Positions 51,563 to 60,453 of a stretch of DNA of 64,000 bases are shown here, piece after piece. The position numbers and the translations under genes are program-made. Each line of letters starts with the position of its first letter. Position 1 is the first letter of the stretch. This DNA comes from an uncultured Sphingomonadaceae bacterium (GTDB lineage Bacteria > Pseudomonadota > Alphaproteobacteria > Sphingomonadales > Sphingomonadaceae). The notes below the pieces were generated by a model. It did not search any database. It saw nothing but the letters and a program-made list of their open reading frames with translations, and was not told the origin of the DNA. The DNA is taken from positions 310,001 to 374,000 of the forward strand of contig CANMWO010000002.1 in assembly GCA_947501695.1 (NCBI GenBank), read 5' to 3'.

Positions 51563-51793
51563 TTAGCTTTGGCCGCCAGCAAGCAATAGTAGCAATGCTA
51601 CCAGAACGACAGCGATCGCCTGATATTTAACCCGGGCAAACATCATTTCATTCTGTTTCTTATGCGAAGCCGTGATTCCATCGGCGTCGACATCATCCGG
51701 CTCCATATTAACAAAAGCGATAAGTCCGCGGACCAAAGCAAAAACAACGGCGCCTGCCATCAAAACGATCAATAATATTAGAATATAGCTCAT
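51563..51793 (-). CDS. twin transmembrane helix small protein (HIG1-like)
   Basis: A 76-residue inner-membrane protein: helix 1 SYILILLIVLMAGAVVFALV, a short acidic loop (NMEPDDVDAD), a Lys/Asn/Met stretch and helix 2 YQAIAVVLVALLLLLAG. It fits the hypoxia-induced-gene-1-like N-terminal family of alphaproteobacteria, which often precedes the cobalamin adenosyltransferase gene. The ATG at 51793 is preferred over TTG 51802. Function unknown; family members elsewhere associate with respiratory complexes. Confidence 0.8.
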   Translation of the reverse strand: MSYILILLIVLMAGAVVFALVRGLIAFVNMEPDDVDADGITASHKKQNEMMFARVKYQAIAVVLVALLLLLAGGQS

Positions 51794-51802
51794 TTCTATC
51801 AA

Positions 51803-52693
51803 CTAGTCCTTCGCCAGAGTAATTCCAACTGGGAATATATTTTTTCGCAATTCGTTGGTCAGAATATAGCCATCTACACCCGCATTTCGCAATACGGCCA
51901 AAGATGCAGAATCCCGGCTTTTCGAGAGCTTTCTGCCTGTTTCATCCAATAATATCGGGTGATGGACATAGCGCGGAACCGGAAGGTCCAGCAGCGCCTG
52001 CAACAACCGATGAATATGGGTCGACGCAAACAGATCAGCGCCCCTAACAACATGGGTGATCGCATCGCGCGCATCATCCAATGTCACCGCCAAATGATAG
52101 CTCACAGGTGTATCTTTGGGGATCAGCACGACGTCACCCAATGCAGCCGGATCAGCTATCTGGTGTCCGCGCCGTTCGTCAATCCAGCTTATATTGCCTA
52201 CCAAACGCAACGCTTTTTCGACGTTCAACCGCCAATTATGCGGTTCAGTTTTCATCCGCGTTGCCGCATGATGGGGTTTAAGATTCCGGCAAGTCCCAGG
52301 GTAAATGGGACCATCGGGTCCCGTCTCCAACCCCTCCATCTCATGCACTGCACGCATGTCTGAACGGCTACAGAAGCAAGGATAAAGAAGGCCCTTTTGT
52401 TTCAAGCGTTCGGCGGCTTCAGAATAGCTATCCAGCCGCTGTGACTGGTATATTACATCCCTATCCCAATCTAGGCCAAGCCAACGCAGATCCTCTAATA
52501 TCGCATCTACAAACTCTGGCTTGCTGCGTCCGCCATCAATATCCTCAATCCGCAGCAACAGCGTTCCACCGCGTTCCCGCGCATAGTCATAGGCGAAACA
52601 AGCGGCATAAGCATGCCCCATATGTAACAATCCGTTGGGGCTTGGTGCAAAGCGTACTACTATATCTTGGCTGACATACCCTCTTGACGTCAT
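51803..52693 (-). CDS. gluQ: glutamyl-Q tRNA(Asp) synthetase
   Basis: A truncated glutamyl-tRNA synthetase of 296 residues that glutamylates queuosine in tRNA-Asp. HIGH-type motif PSPNGLLHMGHAYAACFAYD, zinc-type cysteines in YPCFCSRSDMR and YPGTCR, and the KMSKS-type motif GRKLSKSRDSASL. It lacks the anticodon-binding domain, which distinguishes it from GltX. Its position with queF in the same window supports a working queuosine pathway. Confidence 0.93.
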   Translation of the reverse strand: MTSRGYVSQDIVVRFAPSPNGLLHMGHAYAACFAYDYARERGGTLLLRIEDIDGGRSKPEFVDAILEDLRWLGLDWDRDVIYQSQRLDSYSEAAERLKQKGLLYPCFCSRSDMRAVHEMEGLETGPDGPIYPGTCRNLKPHHAATRMKTEPHNWRLNVEKALRLVGNISWIDERRGHQIADPAALGDVVLIPKDTPVSYHLAVTLDDARDAITHVVRGADLFASTHIHRLLQALLDLPVPRYVHHPILLDETGRKLSKSRDSASLAVLRNAGVDGYILTNELRKNIFPVGITLAKD

Positions 52694-52790
52694 AGGGCAG
52701 ATAATGTTGTTTGCATGTCAGTTGTAATGACCATGTCATGTTCTTGCGGATAAAGGACGGACAGTCAAAGACTAAGGGAGTAGTTAGACT

Positions 52791-53357
52791 ATGTATCACC
52801 CCGACCTGTTGCGGCATCCCGAAAGTTGCCCGTCGCTGGTGTTGAACGCTGATTATACGCCGCTATCTTATTATCCATTGAGCCTATGGCCTTGGCAAAC
52901 CGCAATAAAGGCGGTGTTCCTTGATCGAGTAAATATCGTCTCAAGCTATGAACGCGAAGTGCATAGCCCTAGTTTGGACATGAAAATCCCGTCGGTGATT
53001 GCGCTGAAAAGCTACGTCAAACCCTCCGAATACCCTGCTTTCACGCGGTTCAACCTGTTTCTACGCGACAAATTTTCCTGCCAATATTGTGGCAGCCTCG
53101 AAAACCTGACCTTCGATCACGTCATCCCGCGCCGCCAAAAAGGCCGCACCACTTGGGAAAATGTCGCGACCGCCTGCCTACCGTGCAACCTGAAAAAAGG
53201 CGGCCGAACTCCAAAAGAAGCGCATATGCAGTTGGCGGGCAGACCGATCAAGCCAACCAACTGGCAGCTCCAGGAACATGGTCGCGCCTTTCCGCCCAAT
53301 TTTCTGCACGATACTTGGCATGACTGGCTCTATTGGGATATTGAGTTGGAGGGCTAA
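52791..53357 (+). CDS. HNH endonuclease family protein
   Basis: A 188-residue protein. The N-terminal half has LVLNADYTPLSYYPLSLWPW and TAIKAVFLDRVNIV, and the HNH domain lies in the middle: CQYCGSLENLTFDHVIPRR then WENVATACLPCNLKKGGRTP, with the two zinc CxxC pairs. This clade is widespread in alphaproteobacteria and not tied to restriction systems; the true substrate is unknown. The C-terminus (RPIKPTNWQLQEHG, HDWLYW) recurs as a broken copy at about 53948-54028. Ribosome site AAGGGAG precedes the ATG. Confidence 0.9.
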   Translation: MYHPDLLRHPESCPSLVLNADYTPLSYYPLSLWPWQTAIKAVFLDRVNIVSSYEREVHSPSLDMKIPSVIALKSYVKPSEYPAFTRFNLFLRDKFSCQYCGSLENLTFDHVIPRRQKGRTTWENVATACLPCNLKKGGRTPKEAHMQLAGRPIKPTNWQLQEHGRAFPPNFLHDTWHDWLYWDIELEG

Positions 53358-53392
53358 TTACCGCGCCTCATATCCAGGCCAACTGGAGAAAC

Positions 53393-53896
53393 ATGATGAC
53401 CGACCAACCTTTTGATCCGGTAGCGAATATCCAGATGATGATCGACGCCGATGTGCCGTTGGTTGATGGAAAACCAGACATGTCTATGGCGCCCCCTTTT
53501 GTCAGAGGTATGGATCTGAAGGGGTTGAAATTCACCCGCGTATCAGCGGGGGAATTTGACATGGAATGGACTATCGAGGCGCATCTCACCCATTATGATG
53601 GCATGGTGCAGGGCGGCATCGTGAACGTCATTGCCGATACTGGTCAATCCTTTGCTTATTCCACCACAAGCAAACAGTTGGAGGCATTTTCCACAGCTGA
53701 TTTCGCAACCCGGTTTTTCCGTCCGATGAAAGCCGGAGACGTAGTTGATGTCAAAAGCCATGTCATAAATCGTTCGCGCCGGCTGGGTATTGTCGAGACA
53801 CAGTTTATCAACCGTGAAACCGGTAAAATATGTGCAATCGTCACCGGCTCTTGGATGATCGTCAATCGCGATTTCGGAAATGCGCCGGAAGGATGA
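53393..53896 (+). CDS. PaaI-type hotdog thioesterase
   Basis: A 167-residue hotdog-fold acyl-CoA thioesterase: AHLTHYDGMVQGGIVNVIAD carries the His/Asp/Gly motif at the long helix, then STADFATRFFRPMKAGDVVD and IVETQFINRETGKICAIVTG. Hydrolyses acyl-CoA esters such as phenylacetyl or hydroxyphenylacetyl CoA in relatives. It sits 35 nt after the HNH gene and just before a decayed repeat of that gene's end. Substrate unknown. Confidence 0.87.
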   Translation: MMTDQPFDPVANIQMMIDADVPLVDGKPDMSMAPPFVRGMDLKGLKFTRVSAGEFDMEWTIEAHLTHYDGMVQGGIVNVIADTGQSFAYSTTSKQLEAFSTADFATRFFRPMKAGDVVDVKSHVINRSRRLGIVETQFINRETGKICAIVTGSWMIVNRDFGNAPEG

Positions 53897-53947
53897 ACTG
53901 AAGCTGGCCGAGACCGCCACTTTTAGGCTTAGGTTCATGCTATTTTC

Positions 53948-54028
53948 CCTACTCGCCAATCGCCCAATCAAATCGACCAACTGGCACCTTCAAGAACTTG
54001 TCATGACTGGCTTTATTGGAACTTTTAG
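53948..54028 (+). pseudogene. degenerate duplicate of the HNH gene 3' end
   Basis: In one frame it reads RPIKSTNWHLQE against RPIKPTNWQLQE of the intact gene (near 53242-53280), then in another frame HDWLYWNF-stop against HDWLYWDI. Aligning the DNA by eye, a 37-nt deletion between the two blocks causes the frame change. Nucleotide differences (CAGCTCCAGG versus CACCTTCAAG) show the copy is old. It shows that the HNH 3' region was once duplicated around the thioesterase gene. Confidence 0.78.
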
Positions 54029-54049
54029 CTGGATAGGTGAATAGATTGC

Positions 54050-54065
54050 CTGTTCTTAAGAACAG
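54050..54065. promoter_or_regulatory. 16-bp perfect palindrome CTGTTCTTAAGAACAG followed by T-run
   Basis: Six-bp arms around TTAA, with TTTTT at 54066-54070, so it could be a weak terminator for the HNH/thioesterase transcript. It also matches CTGT-N8-ACAG, an enterobacterial LexA-like operator form, and lies 105 bp before the yqiJ-like gene. The two readings cannot be separated here. Confidence 0.4.
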
Positions 54066-54170
54066 TTTTTCCCCAGACAATAGTTTTAGTGATTTTTCGG
54101 CCGAAACTCGGGGTCAAACTCTTGAAATCAGGATTATTCATCCTATATTCATGTAAAGGAGAGGTTTTGC

Positions 54171-54797
54171 GTGATTGAATTTTGGTTGGCGGATGAGAAT
54201 ATTTTTTTTAGCGCCGCCATCCTTCTCATGTTTGCAATCGGAATATTACAGCTTGTTGGATTAAGCGATTTTGGACCGGATTTCGGTACCGACATAGATC
54301 CCGACGCTGATTTAGATAGCGCTGGCGAAGGCCTCCTCTCCCTAATAGGATTTGGCCGTTTGCCATTTCTCATGCTGTTAGTTCTCTTTCTCGCCCTATT
54401 CGGTATCATCGGATTGGCCGGTCAGGAATTTTACAGCGGTCTGTTCGGATGGCTTCTCACGCCATGGCTCGCCGTTCCTGCGGCAGCCGTCGTCTCCTTG
54501 CCGCTTACCGGCTTGTTAGCACGTCCCTTGTCGCGCGTAATTCCCAGCGATGAAACCACAGCGATCGATATCGATATGCTGTTGGGACGCCGTGGAACAA
54601 TTGAAATTGGCAAGGCGGAGATTGGTTCTCCAGCCCGCGCCAAAGTCATCGACCTTCACGGCCACGGCCATTTTGTGATGGTCGAGCCAGCCAATGACGG
54701 CGAGATTTTTCGTCAGGCGGAAGAGGTTCTCCTCGTTCGCCGGGAGGATGGAATGTTCAAAATCATCTCGCCCGATACCGTCAAATTTCTGGAATAG
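54171..54797 (+). CDS. YqiJ-like membrane protein with NfeD-type OB fold
   Basis: A 208-residue inner-membrane protein. N-terminal helix (IFFSAAILLMFAIGILQLVG), an Asp-rich segment (DIDPDADLDSA), two further helices (LPFLMLLVLFLALFGIIGLA and WLLTPWLAVPAAAVVSLPLT) and a C-terminal OB-fold of about 70 residues (LLGRRGTIEIGKAEIGSPAR). This is the YqiJ arrangement, paired with a flotillin encoded next. GTG start at 54171 after a strong AAGGAGAGG ribosome site. Likely helps build flotillin microdomains. Confidence 0.88.
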   Translation: MIEFWLADENIFFSAAILLMFAIGILQLVGLSDFGPDFGTDIDPDADLDSAGEGLLSLIGFGRLPFLMLLVLFLALFGIIGLAGQEFYSGLFGWLLTPWLAVPAAAVVSLPLTGLLARPLSRVIPSDETTAIDIDMLLGRRGTIEIGKAEIGSPARAKVIDLHGHGHFVMVEPANDGEIFRQAEEVLLVRREDGMFKIISPDTVKFLE

Positions 54798-54899
54798 CCC
54801 GAACTAAATATTCAACCTGAAAGCCGTGCCGACCGCGATATCTGCTAGATTGCCCTCTAGTTTATTCAGCGCAGCGCACCCCAATATAGAAAGAAAAAT

Positions 54900-56714
54900 A
54901 TGACTGAGAATCTCATTTCCCTCGCCGTCTATGCCGGCATTATTTTTGTCACCCTCCTCATTTTCGGACTGATCATTACACGCCTCTATAAGCGCGCAAC
55001 CAAGGAAATTGCCTTTGTCCGAACCGGGCTGGGCGGCGAAAAGGTTGTGATGAATGGCGGTGCTATGGTGCTCCCCGTTTTGCACGAAACCATGCCGGTC
55101 AACATGAACACCGTGCGTCTGGCAGTGGAGCGCAATAATGTTGATGCGCTGATCACCCTTGATCGATTACGAATTGATGTGAAAGCAGAATTCTATGTCC
55201 GTGTGCGCCCCGATGCCGGATCGCTGGCCATGGCCGCACAGACTTTGGGTCTGCGCACGATGCAACCCGAAGCGCTGAAAGACCTAGTCGAAGGCAAGTT
55301 TGTCGACGCCCTGCGTTCAGTGGCAGCTGGCATGACTATGAACGAACTGCATGAGCAGCGCGCCGACTTTGTTCAGAAGGTGCAGCAAGCCAGTTCCGCA
55401 GATCTGGCCATGAACGGTCTCGAACTGGAATCAGTTTCACTAACTGGTCTCGATCAAACCAGCATCGAACATTTCAATGCCAATAACGCCTTTGATGCCG
55501 AAGGCCTGACCAAGCTGACCGAACAGATTGAGCTGCGCAAAAAGGCGCGGAATGATATTGAACAGGACACGCGCGTTCAGATTGAAACCAAAAACCTCGA
55601 AGCCGATCAGCGCAGCTTCACCATCGGCCGTGACAATGAATTTGCGCGCCTGGAACAAGAACGCGAAGTCGAAATGCGCCGCGCCACCCAAGCGTCTGAG
55701 GTCGCCAGTGAACAGGCTGTCCGTAACCGCGAGGCCGAAGAAGCCCGGATTACAGCGAAGCAAAAGATCGATTCAACTCAGATTGAAGCCGATCGTGCCG
55801 TGAAAGAGGCGAGCATTGCGCAGGAACAAGCCATCGAAATTGCTCGTCAAGAACAGCAAATTGCGATTCAGAACAAAAGCCGCGAAGAAAGTCAGGCGAA
55901 GGCAGAAGCCGACGAAGCCCGCGCCAAAGCTGTGGCCGCCGAAGAGCAAGTCACAACCTCACGAGAAACCGAGGTTGCCGACCGCGATAAGCGCATTGAG
56001 CTGATCGAAGCGTCGAAACAGGCAGAACGTGAAGCCATTGGCGTCAAAGTACAGGCAGAAGCAGAGAAAGAAGCCGCTTCAAACCGTGCCGCGGCAACCC
56101 GACTGGATGCAGAAGGCGAAGCAGAAGCCGAAAAATTACGTGCCGAAGCATCACGGGTCCGCTTCGAAGTGGAAGCCGCTGGTCAACGAGCAGTCAATGA
56201 GGCAGCCAACATTCTGTCTTCCGATCAGATATCGCTCCAGACCAAATTGGCCTTGCTCGATGTCCTGCCCGAGGTAGTCAAAGAATCAGCGAAACCAATG
56301 GAAGCAATCGACTCCATCAAGATCGTACAGGTCGATGGCATCACCCAAAATGGCGGAGGCGGAAACGGTTCTGGCAATGGTGGGGGCGCAAATGGCGGTG
56401 GCAACGGCAACCTAGCCACTGACGCGGTCGCAGCTGCTCTATCCTACCGGGCACAGGCACCGGTTATTGACGGGCTGATGAAAGAACTTGGCCTAGATGG
56501 ATCCTCGCTGGACAGTTTAATCGGAGGTGCGACTACGACAGAAGCGGCTCCGCTCGAAGCGCCAGCAAAGACGCAACCGAAAATGGCCACTGCGCCAGCG
56601 AAGGTTAAATCAAAGAAAATTACGGAACCAAAAACCGAACTCCCAGCTGAACCAAAGGCTCAAAAAGCAAAAGGGCCTTGGTCCGAGAAACCAGACGGTG
56701 AAAGTTTAAGTTGA
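54900..56714 (+). CDS. flotillin family protein (YqiK-like)
   Basis: A 604-residue SPFH/flotillin protein. One N-terminal helix (LAVYAGIIFVTLLIFGLIIT), then the SPFH domain from about 35 (KEIAFVRTGLGGEKVVMNGG) to 200, followed by a very long Glu/Ala/Arg coiled coil (about 215-455). Next come the NILSSDQISLQTKLALLDVL segment, a Gly/Asn-rich linker (GGGGNGSGNGGGANGGGNG) and a basic, Pro/Lys-rich tail. It should oligomerise at the inner membrane. 102 nt after the yqiJ-like gene; a terminator follows. The Gly-rich linker is unusual but not disqualifying. Confidence 0.92.
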   Translation: MTENLISLAVYAGIIFVTLLIFGLIITRLYKRATKEIAFVRTGLGGEKVVMNGGAMVLPVLHETMPVNMNTVRLAVERNNVDALITLDRLRIDVKAEFYVRVRPDAGSLAMAAQTLGLRTMQPEALKDLVEGKFVDALRSVAAGMTMNELHEQRADFVQKVQQASSADLAMNGLELESVSLTGLDQTSIEHFNANNAFDAEGLTKLTEQIELRKKARNDIEQDTRVQIETKNLEADQRSFTIGRDNEFARLEQEREVEMRRATQASEVASEQAVRNREAEEARITAKQKIDSTQIEADRAVKEASIAQEQAIEIARQEQQIAIQNKSREESQAKAEADEARAKAVAAEEQVTTSRETEVADRDKRIELIEASKQAEREAIGVKVQAEAEKEAASNRAAATRLDAEGEAEAEKLRAEASRVRFEVEAAGQRAVNEAANILSSDQISLQTKLALLDVLPEVVKESAKPMEAIDSIKIVQVDGITQNGGGGNGSGNGGGANGGGNGNLATDAVAAALSYRAQAPVIDGLMKELGLDGSSLDSLIGGATTTEAAPLEAPAKTQPKMATAPAKVKSKKITEPKTELPAEPKAQKAKGPWSEKPDGESLS

Positions 56715-56730
56715 TCAGACAATAAAGCAA

Positions 56731-56765
56731 AAAGAGCCCGTCTTCGAAAGAAGGCGGGTTCTTTT
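56731..56765 (+). terminator. intrinsic terminator after the flotillin gene
   Basis: A 14-nt arm (56731-56744) pairs with 56751-56764 at 12 positions plus G-U pairs, a 6-nt loop, then T-rich sequence. Confidence 0.8.
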
Positions 56766-56800
56766 CTGCTTGCTGTACAGTTCTTCTCTTAGGCACTCTT

Positions 56801-56812
56801 GACAACGTTGTC
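56801..56812. repeat. 12-bp palindrome GACAACGTTGTC in the ppc upstream region
   Basis: Perfect palindrome 150 bp ahead of ppc, immediately downstream of a TT that completes a TTGACA -35-like hexamer. Possible operator for ppc; not proven. Confidence 0.35.
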
Positions 56813-56886
56813 TTATCTATGCTGTAGTACGGTATTACTATAAGCCGGGTATTTCGTTGAAAACCAAATTGGGCAACCGAATATGA

Positions 56887-56919
56887 TTGGTATAGGCTTT
56901 TGGTATATACCATTGGTAT
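56887..56919. repeat. three direct repeats of TTGGTAT with 13-bp period upstream of ppc
   Basis: TTGGTAT starts at 56887, 56900 and 56913, exactly 13 bp apart. The middle copy lies in the palindrome TGGTATATACCA (56901-56912). The array ends 43 bp before the ppc start codon and looks like a regulator binding array. Confidence 0.65.
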
Positions 56920-56961
56920 TAACCCCTTGACCTTTCCGCTGCTGCAGTGCAGCAACCCGGC

Positions 56962-59679
56962 ATGACTGATAAACTCCCCAATGAATCATCGGCAACACCC
57001 TCACTAGTTGTGCGCCAAAATCCCGACATTAAATATCTCGGCAAGTTGCTCGGTGATGTTATCCGCAGCTATGGCGGCGAAGAGCTTTATCGCCGCACCG
57101 AATATATTCGCTCGACCAGTGTTGATCGCCATCGCGGATTGGCTGAGGCAGATGCGATTGATCCAGGTCTCGACGCGCTGTCGCTCGACGAAACCACCGC
57201 CTTTGTACGCGGCTTCATGCTCTTTTCCCTGCTCGCAAATCTTGCCGAGGATCGGCAAGGCGTGGCAGCAGAAGAAGGCGCCAGCGTTGCCGAAGCAATC
57301 GCAAAACTGGCCAGCGAAGGCGTCGATGAGAAAGCCATATTGGCTTTGCTGGACGATGCGCTTATCGCCCCGGTGCTGACCGCCCATCCTACCGAAGTGC
57401 GCCGCAAAAGCATGATCGACCACAAAGCGCGCATTGCTGAATTGCTGCTGATGAAAGATGATGGGGCAGATAATACGCCGGAAGGCGACGCGCTCGACGA
57501 AGCGATCATGCGGCAAATCGCGCTGCTCTGGCAGACCCGGCCGCTGCGCCGCGAGCGGCTGTTTGTGACCGATGAAGTGCAAATCTCGCAAAGCTATATG
57601 CGCGATGTGTTCCTGCCGGTTCTCCCCAAGCTTTACGGGAAATGGGAAAAGGTTCTTGGCGCTCGATTACCCAATTTCCTTAAACTTGGCAGCTGGATTG
57701 GCGGCGATCGTGATGGCAATCCGTTTGTCGATGCCGACGCTATGCGCGAGGCATTGTCGCGCGCAGCAGAGACGGTCATTGGCTATTATCTCGCCCGCAT
57801 CCATGCGATGGGAGCAGAACTGAGTATTTCCACAGAATTGGCGGATGTCCCGGATGAAGTAATTGCTTTGGCCGAGGCCAGCGGCGATGATGCGCCGAGC
57901 CGTAAAGACGAGCCCTATCGCCGTGCCTTGTCCGGCATTTATGCACGCCTGTCCGCGACTCATCTAAAACTCTGCGGCCATGTCCCCGGCCGACCCTCGC
58001 CTATCATCGCGGAACCTTATGATAATCCGCAACAATTGCGCGAGGACCTCGTTACGCTCGCTCACGGGCTGCGCGCCGGAGGCAAGGGCGTGTTTGCAAC
58101 ATCAGGAGCCTTGGGGCGCCTGATCCGCACGGTCGAGCTATTCGGTTTTCACCTCGCCACACTCGATATGCGCCAGAACAGCCGCATTCATGAGCGGGTC
58201 GTTGCCGAATTGCTTGCAGAGGCCGGTGTAGAATCCGATTATCTTGCATGCGATGAAGAGACACGTGTCAAAATTCTTCGGCAGGAATTGGCTAACAACC
58301 GCCCCTTAGTCAGTCAATGGATCACCTATAGTGAAGAGACGGCCAAAGAACTTTCCATATTGCGCGCTGCGGCTGAAGCGCATGAACAATATGGGCCCGA
58401 AGTGATCGTGAATTATAACATCAGTAACGGCGAGACAGTTTCTGACATATTGGAAGTCTATGTCCTGCTGATGGAAGCGGGCCTTTATCGCGCATCGGCG
58501 GATAACAAGACTCCGCCAACTTGCCCGATCATGTCGGTGCCGTTGTTCGAAACCGTGGCTGATCTGGAAAATGCGCCGCAAGTCATGACTGACTTTTTCG
58601 CGCTCCCGGAGATGCATGCCTTGACCCGGGCTCGTGGCGCGCAGGAAGTGATGATCGGCTATTCCGACAGCAACAAAGATGGCGGCTATCTGACCTCCAC
58701 ATGGAGCCTGTTCAAAGCCAGTCAGGCACTGACACCCGTGTTCGAGAAGGCCGGGGTCAAGATGCAGCTCTTCCACGGCCGCGGCGGCGCTGTGGGACGC
58801 GGCGGAGGTTCGGCTTTTGGCGCCATCAAGGCCCAGCCCAAAGGCACGGTCGACGGACGCATTCGCATCACCGAGCAAGGCGAAGTCATTGCCGCCAAAT
58901 ATGGCACCATGGCGGTGGCAGAGGCCAATCTCGAGGCTATGACATCTGCGGTGTTGCTCCGTTCACTGGAACCAGATCCATCTGATCAGAAGGTTCAGGC
59001 CGGTTTTGCCGACGCAATGGAACAGATTTCCCGATCCGCTTTCACAGAATATCGCGATCTGGTTTATGGAGACGATAGCTTCCGGACCTTTTTCCGTCAG
59101 ATGACTCCGTTGACCGAAATCGCGAAACTGAAAATCGGCTCGCGCCCTGCCAGCCGAACGAAAAGCGACAAGATCGAAGACTTGCGCGCCATACCATGGG
59201 TGTTCAGCTGGGCTCAGGCCCGGGTGATGCTTCCCGGCTGGTATGGCGTCGGACAAGCCCTGACTGCCTTTGATGATAACCAAAAACTTAAAGACATGGC
59301 CCAAAGCTGGCCGTTCTTCCAGGCGAGCCTATCCAATATGGAAATGGTACTAGCCAAATCCGACATGGGCATTGCCGCGCGCTATGCTGAACTTGTCGAG
59401 GACGAGGCGATGCGCGAGGCCTTTTTCGGCCGAATTAAATCAGGTTGGGAACAGACCCGTGACATATTGCTGGAAATTACCGACCAGCCCCATTTGCTCG
59501 CCAAAAGTCCTGCGCTGTTCAACAGCATCGAGCTGCGCCTGCCCTATATCGAGCCGCTGAACCACTTGCAGATCGAACTGATGAAACGACTGCGCGCGGG
59601 AGAAGATGACCCGCGCATTGGCGAAGGAATACAATTGTCTCTCAATGCTATTGCGACGGCTCTCAGGAACAGTGGATAG
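56962..59679 (+). CDS. ppc: phosphoenolpyruvate carboxylase
   Basis: Carboxylates PEP to oxaloacetate, replenishing the TCA cycle. 905 residues, the normal bacterial length. Catalytic His region LTAHPTEVRRKSMIDHK near residue 150, the loop VMIGYSDSNKDGGYLTSTW near 565, and FHGRGGAVGRGGG near 600. The C-terminus (SLNAIATALRNSG) carries the Asn-Ser/Thr-Gly end involved in allosteric binding. ATG 56962 is preferred over GTG 56947. Single gene, preceded by the TTGGTAT array. Confidence 0.96.
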   Translation: MTDKLPNESSATPSLVVRQNPDIKYLGKLLGDVIRSYGGEELYRRTEYIRSTSVDRHRGLAEADAIDPGLDALSLDETTAFVRGFMLFSLLANLAEDRQGVAAEEGASVAEAIAKLASEGVDEKAILALLDDALIAPVLTAHPTEVRRKSMIDHKARIAELLLMKDDGADNTPEGDALDEAIMRQIALLWQTRPLRRERLFVTDEVQISQSYMRDVFLPVLPKLYGKWEKVLGARLPNFLKLGSWIGGDRDGNPFVDADAMREALSRAAETVIGYYLARIHAMGAELSISTELADVPDEVIALAEASGDDAPSRKDEPYRRALSGIYARLSATHLKLCGHVPGRPSPIIAEPYDNPQQLREDLVTLAHGLRAGGKGVFATSGALGRLIRTVELFGFHLATLDMRQNSRIHERVVAELLAEAGVESDYLACDEETRVKILRQELANNRPLVSQWITYSEETAKELSILRAAAEAHEQYGPEVIVNYNISNGETVSDILEVYVLLMEAGLYRASADNKTPPTCPIMSVPLFETVADLENAPQVMTDFFALPEMHALTRARGAQEVMIGYSDSNKDGGYLTSTWSLFKASQALTPVFEKAGVKMQLFHGRGGAVGRGGGSAFGAIKAQPKGTVDGRIRITEQGEVIAAKYGTMAVAEANLEAMTSAVLLRSLEPDPSDQKVQAGFADAMEQISRSAFTEYRDLVYGDDSFRTFFRQMTPLTEIAKLKIGSRPASRTKSDKIEDLRAIPWVFSWAQARVMLPGWYGVGQALTAFDDNQKLKDMAQSWPFFQASLSNMEMVLAKSDMGIAARYAELVEDEAMREAFFGRIKSGWEQTRDILLEITDQPHLLAKSPALFNSIELRLPYIEPLNHLQIELMKRLRAGEDDPRIGEGIQLSLNAIATALRNSG

Positions 59680-59721
59680 GGTGAGCATTTCTACCGTCAG
59701 TCAATCGGCCGACATATTTTT

Positions 59722-60453
59722 TCAGGCTTTGAGCCGCAAAATCGGGTTGGCACCGTCTTCAAATGTATAGTCAGGGTTTTCCAAGAGAAACTCGTCAACC
59801 GCCGTTCTACAGCCACCATAGTCGTGATAATCGTCGATCACAATCACGCCACCGGGGCTGAGATGCGTTGCTATGGCCTGTAGACAATAGGCGACGGGTT
59901 CATACCAATCGCAGTCCACATGCGCAAAGGCGAGCCTATCGACCTTCACGTCGGGCCAGCTGTCCTCGAATAGCCCTTTATAGAGGAAAATACCGTCTTC
60001 GCCGACCGTCAATCCATGGCGGGCGAAACTATGTTCAACGTCCGCTAGCAGATCATCCCTATACCCATAATATTGATGCCCATTTATCCCATGCGATGCG
60101 CCTGATTTAATGGTTTCATATCGGGATTTTGATTTATCATCGTCTTTTTCAGACATAGGTTCAGGGATCATGTCAAAAACGTCAAAGCCATGAAATTGGC
60201 GAGAAAGTTGATGTGATGGGCATTGGTCAGCAATGAGAATGGCAGAACCGCCCAAGGCAACGCCAAATTCGACGAAATCCCCCTCAACATCGCTAACGGA
60301 TTTCAGGGCTTTCTCGATCCTTAGAAGCTTGGCTGTCGAAAGATAAGTCAGGCCTTCGCTCATCACGTCACGGGAGAGCCTCGAAAGGTCTTGGCTTGCA
60401 AGGCGGTTGCGTAAGCGTCGCACCATAGGCCGCAGTTGAGTCGACATAGCCAT
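59722..60453 (-). CDS. TylF/MycF-type O-methyltransferase
   Basis: A 243-residue SAM-dependent methyltransferase. VEGDFVEFGVALGGSAILIA is the SAM-binding loop, HGFDVFDMIPEPMSEKDDDK follows, and the metal-binding DxDxYEP is seen in FAHVDCDWYEPVAYCLQAI with GGVIVIDDYHDYGGCRTAVD. TylF-type enzymes methylate sugar hydroxyls, often in natural-product or polysaccharide pathways. No biosynthetic neighbours are present apart from a cytochrome P450 gene upstream on the same strand. Substrate unknown. Confidence 0.87.
   Translation of the reverse strand: MAMSTQLRPMVRRLRNRLASQDLSRLSRDVMSEGLTYLSTAKLLRIEKALKSVSDVEGDFVEFGVALGGSAILIADQCPSHQLSRQFHGFDVFDMIPEPMSEKDDDKSKSRYETIKSGASHGINGHQYYGYRDDLLADVEHSFARHGLTVGEDGIFLYKGLFEDSWPDVKVDRLAFAHVDCDWYEPVAYCLQAIATHLSPGGVIVIDDYHDYGGCRTAVDEFLLENPDYTFEDGANPILRLKA

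Noticed and set aside
52791-53357. HNH protein as part of a restriction or phage-defence system
   Set aside because: Neighbours are housekeeping genes and no methyltransferase or defence partner is present; the clade is broadly conserved.
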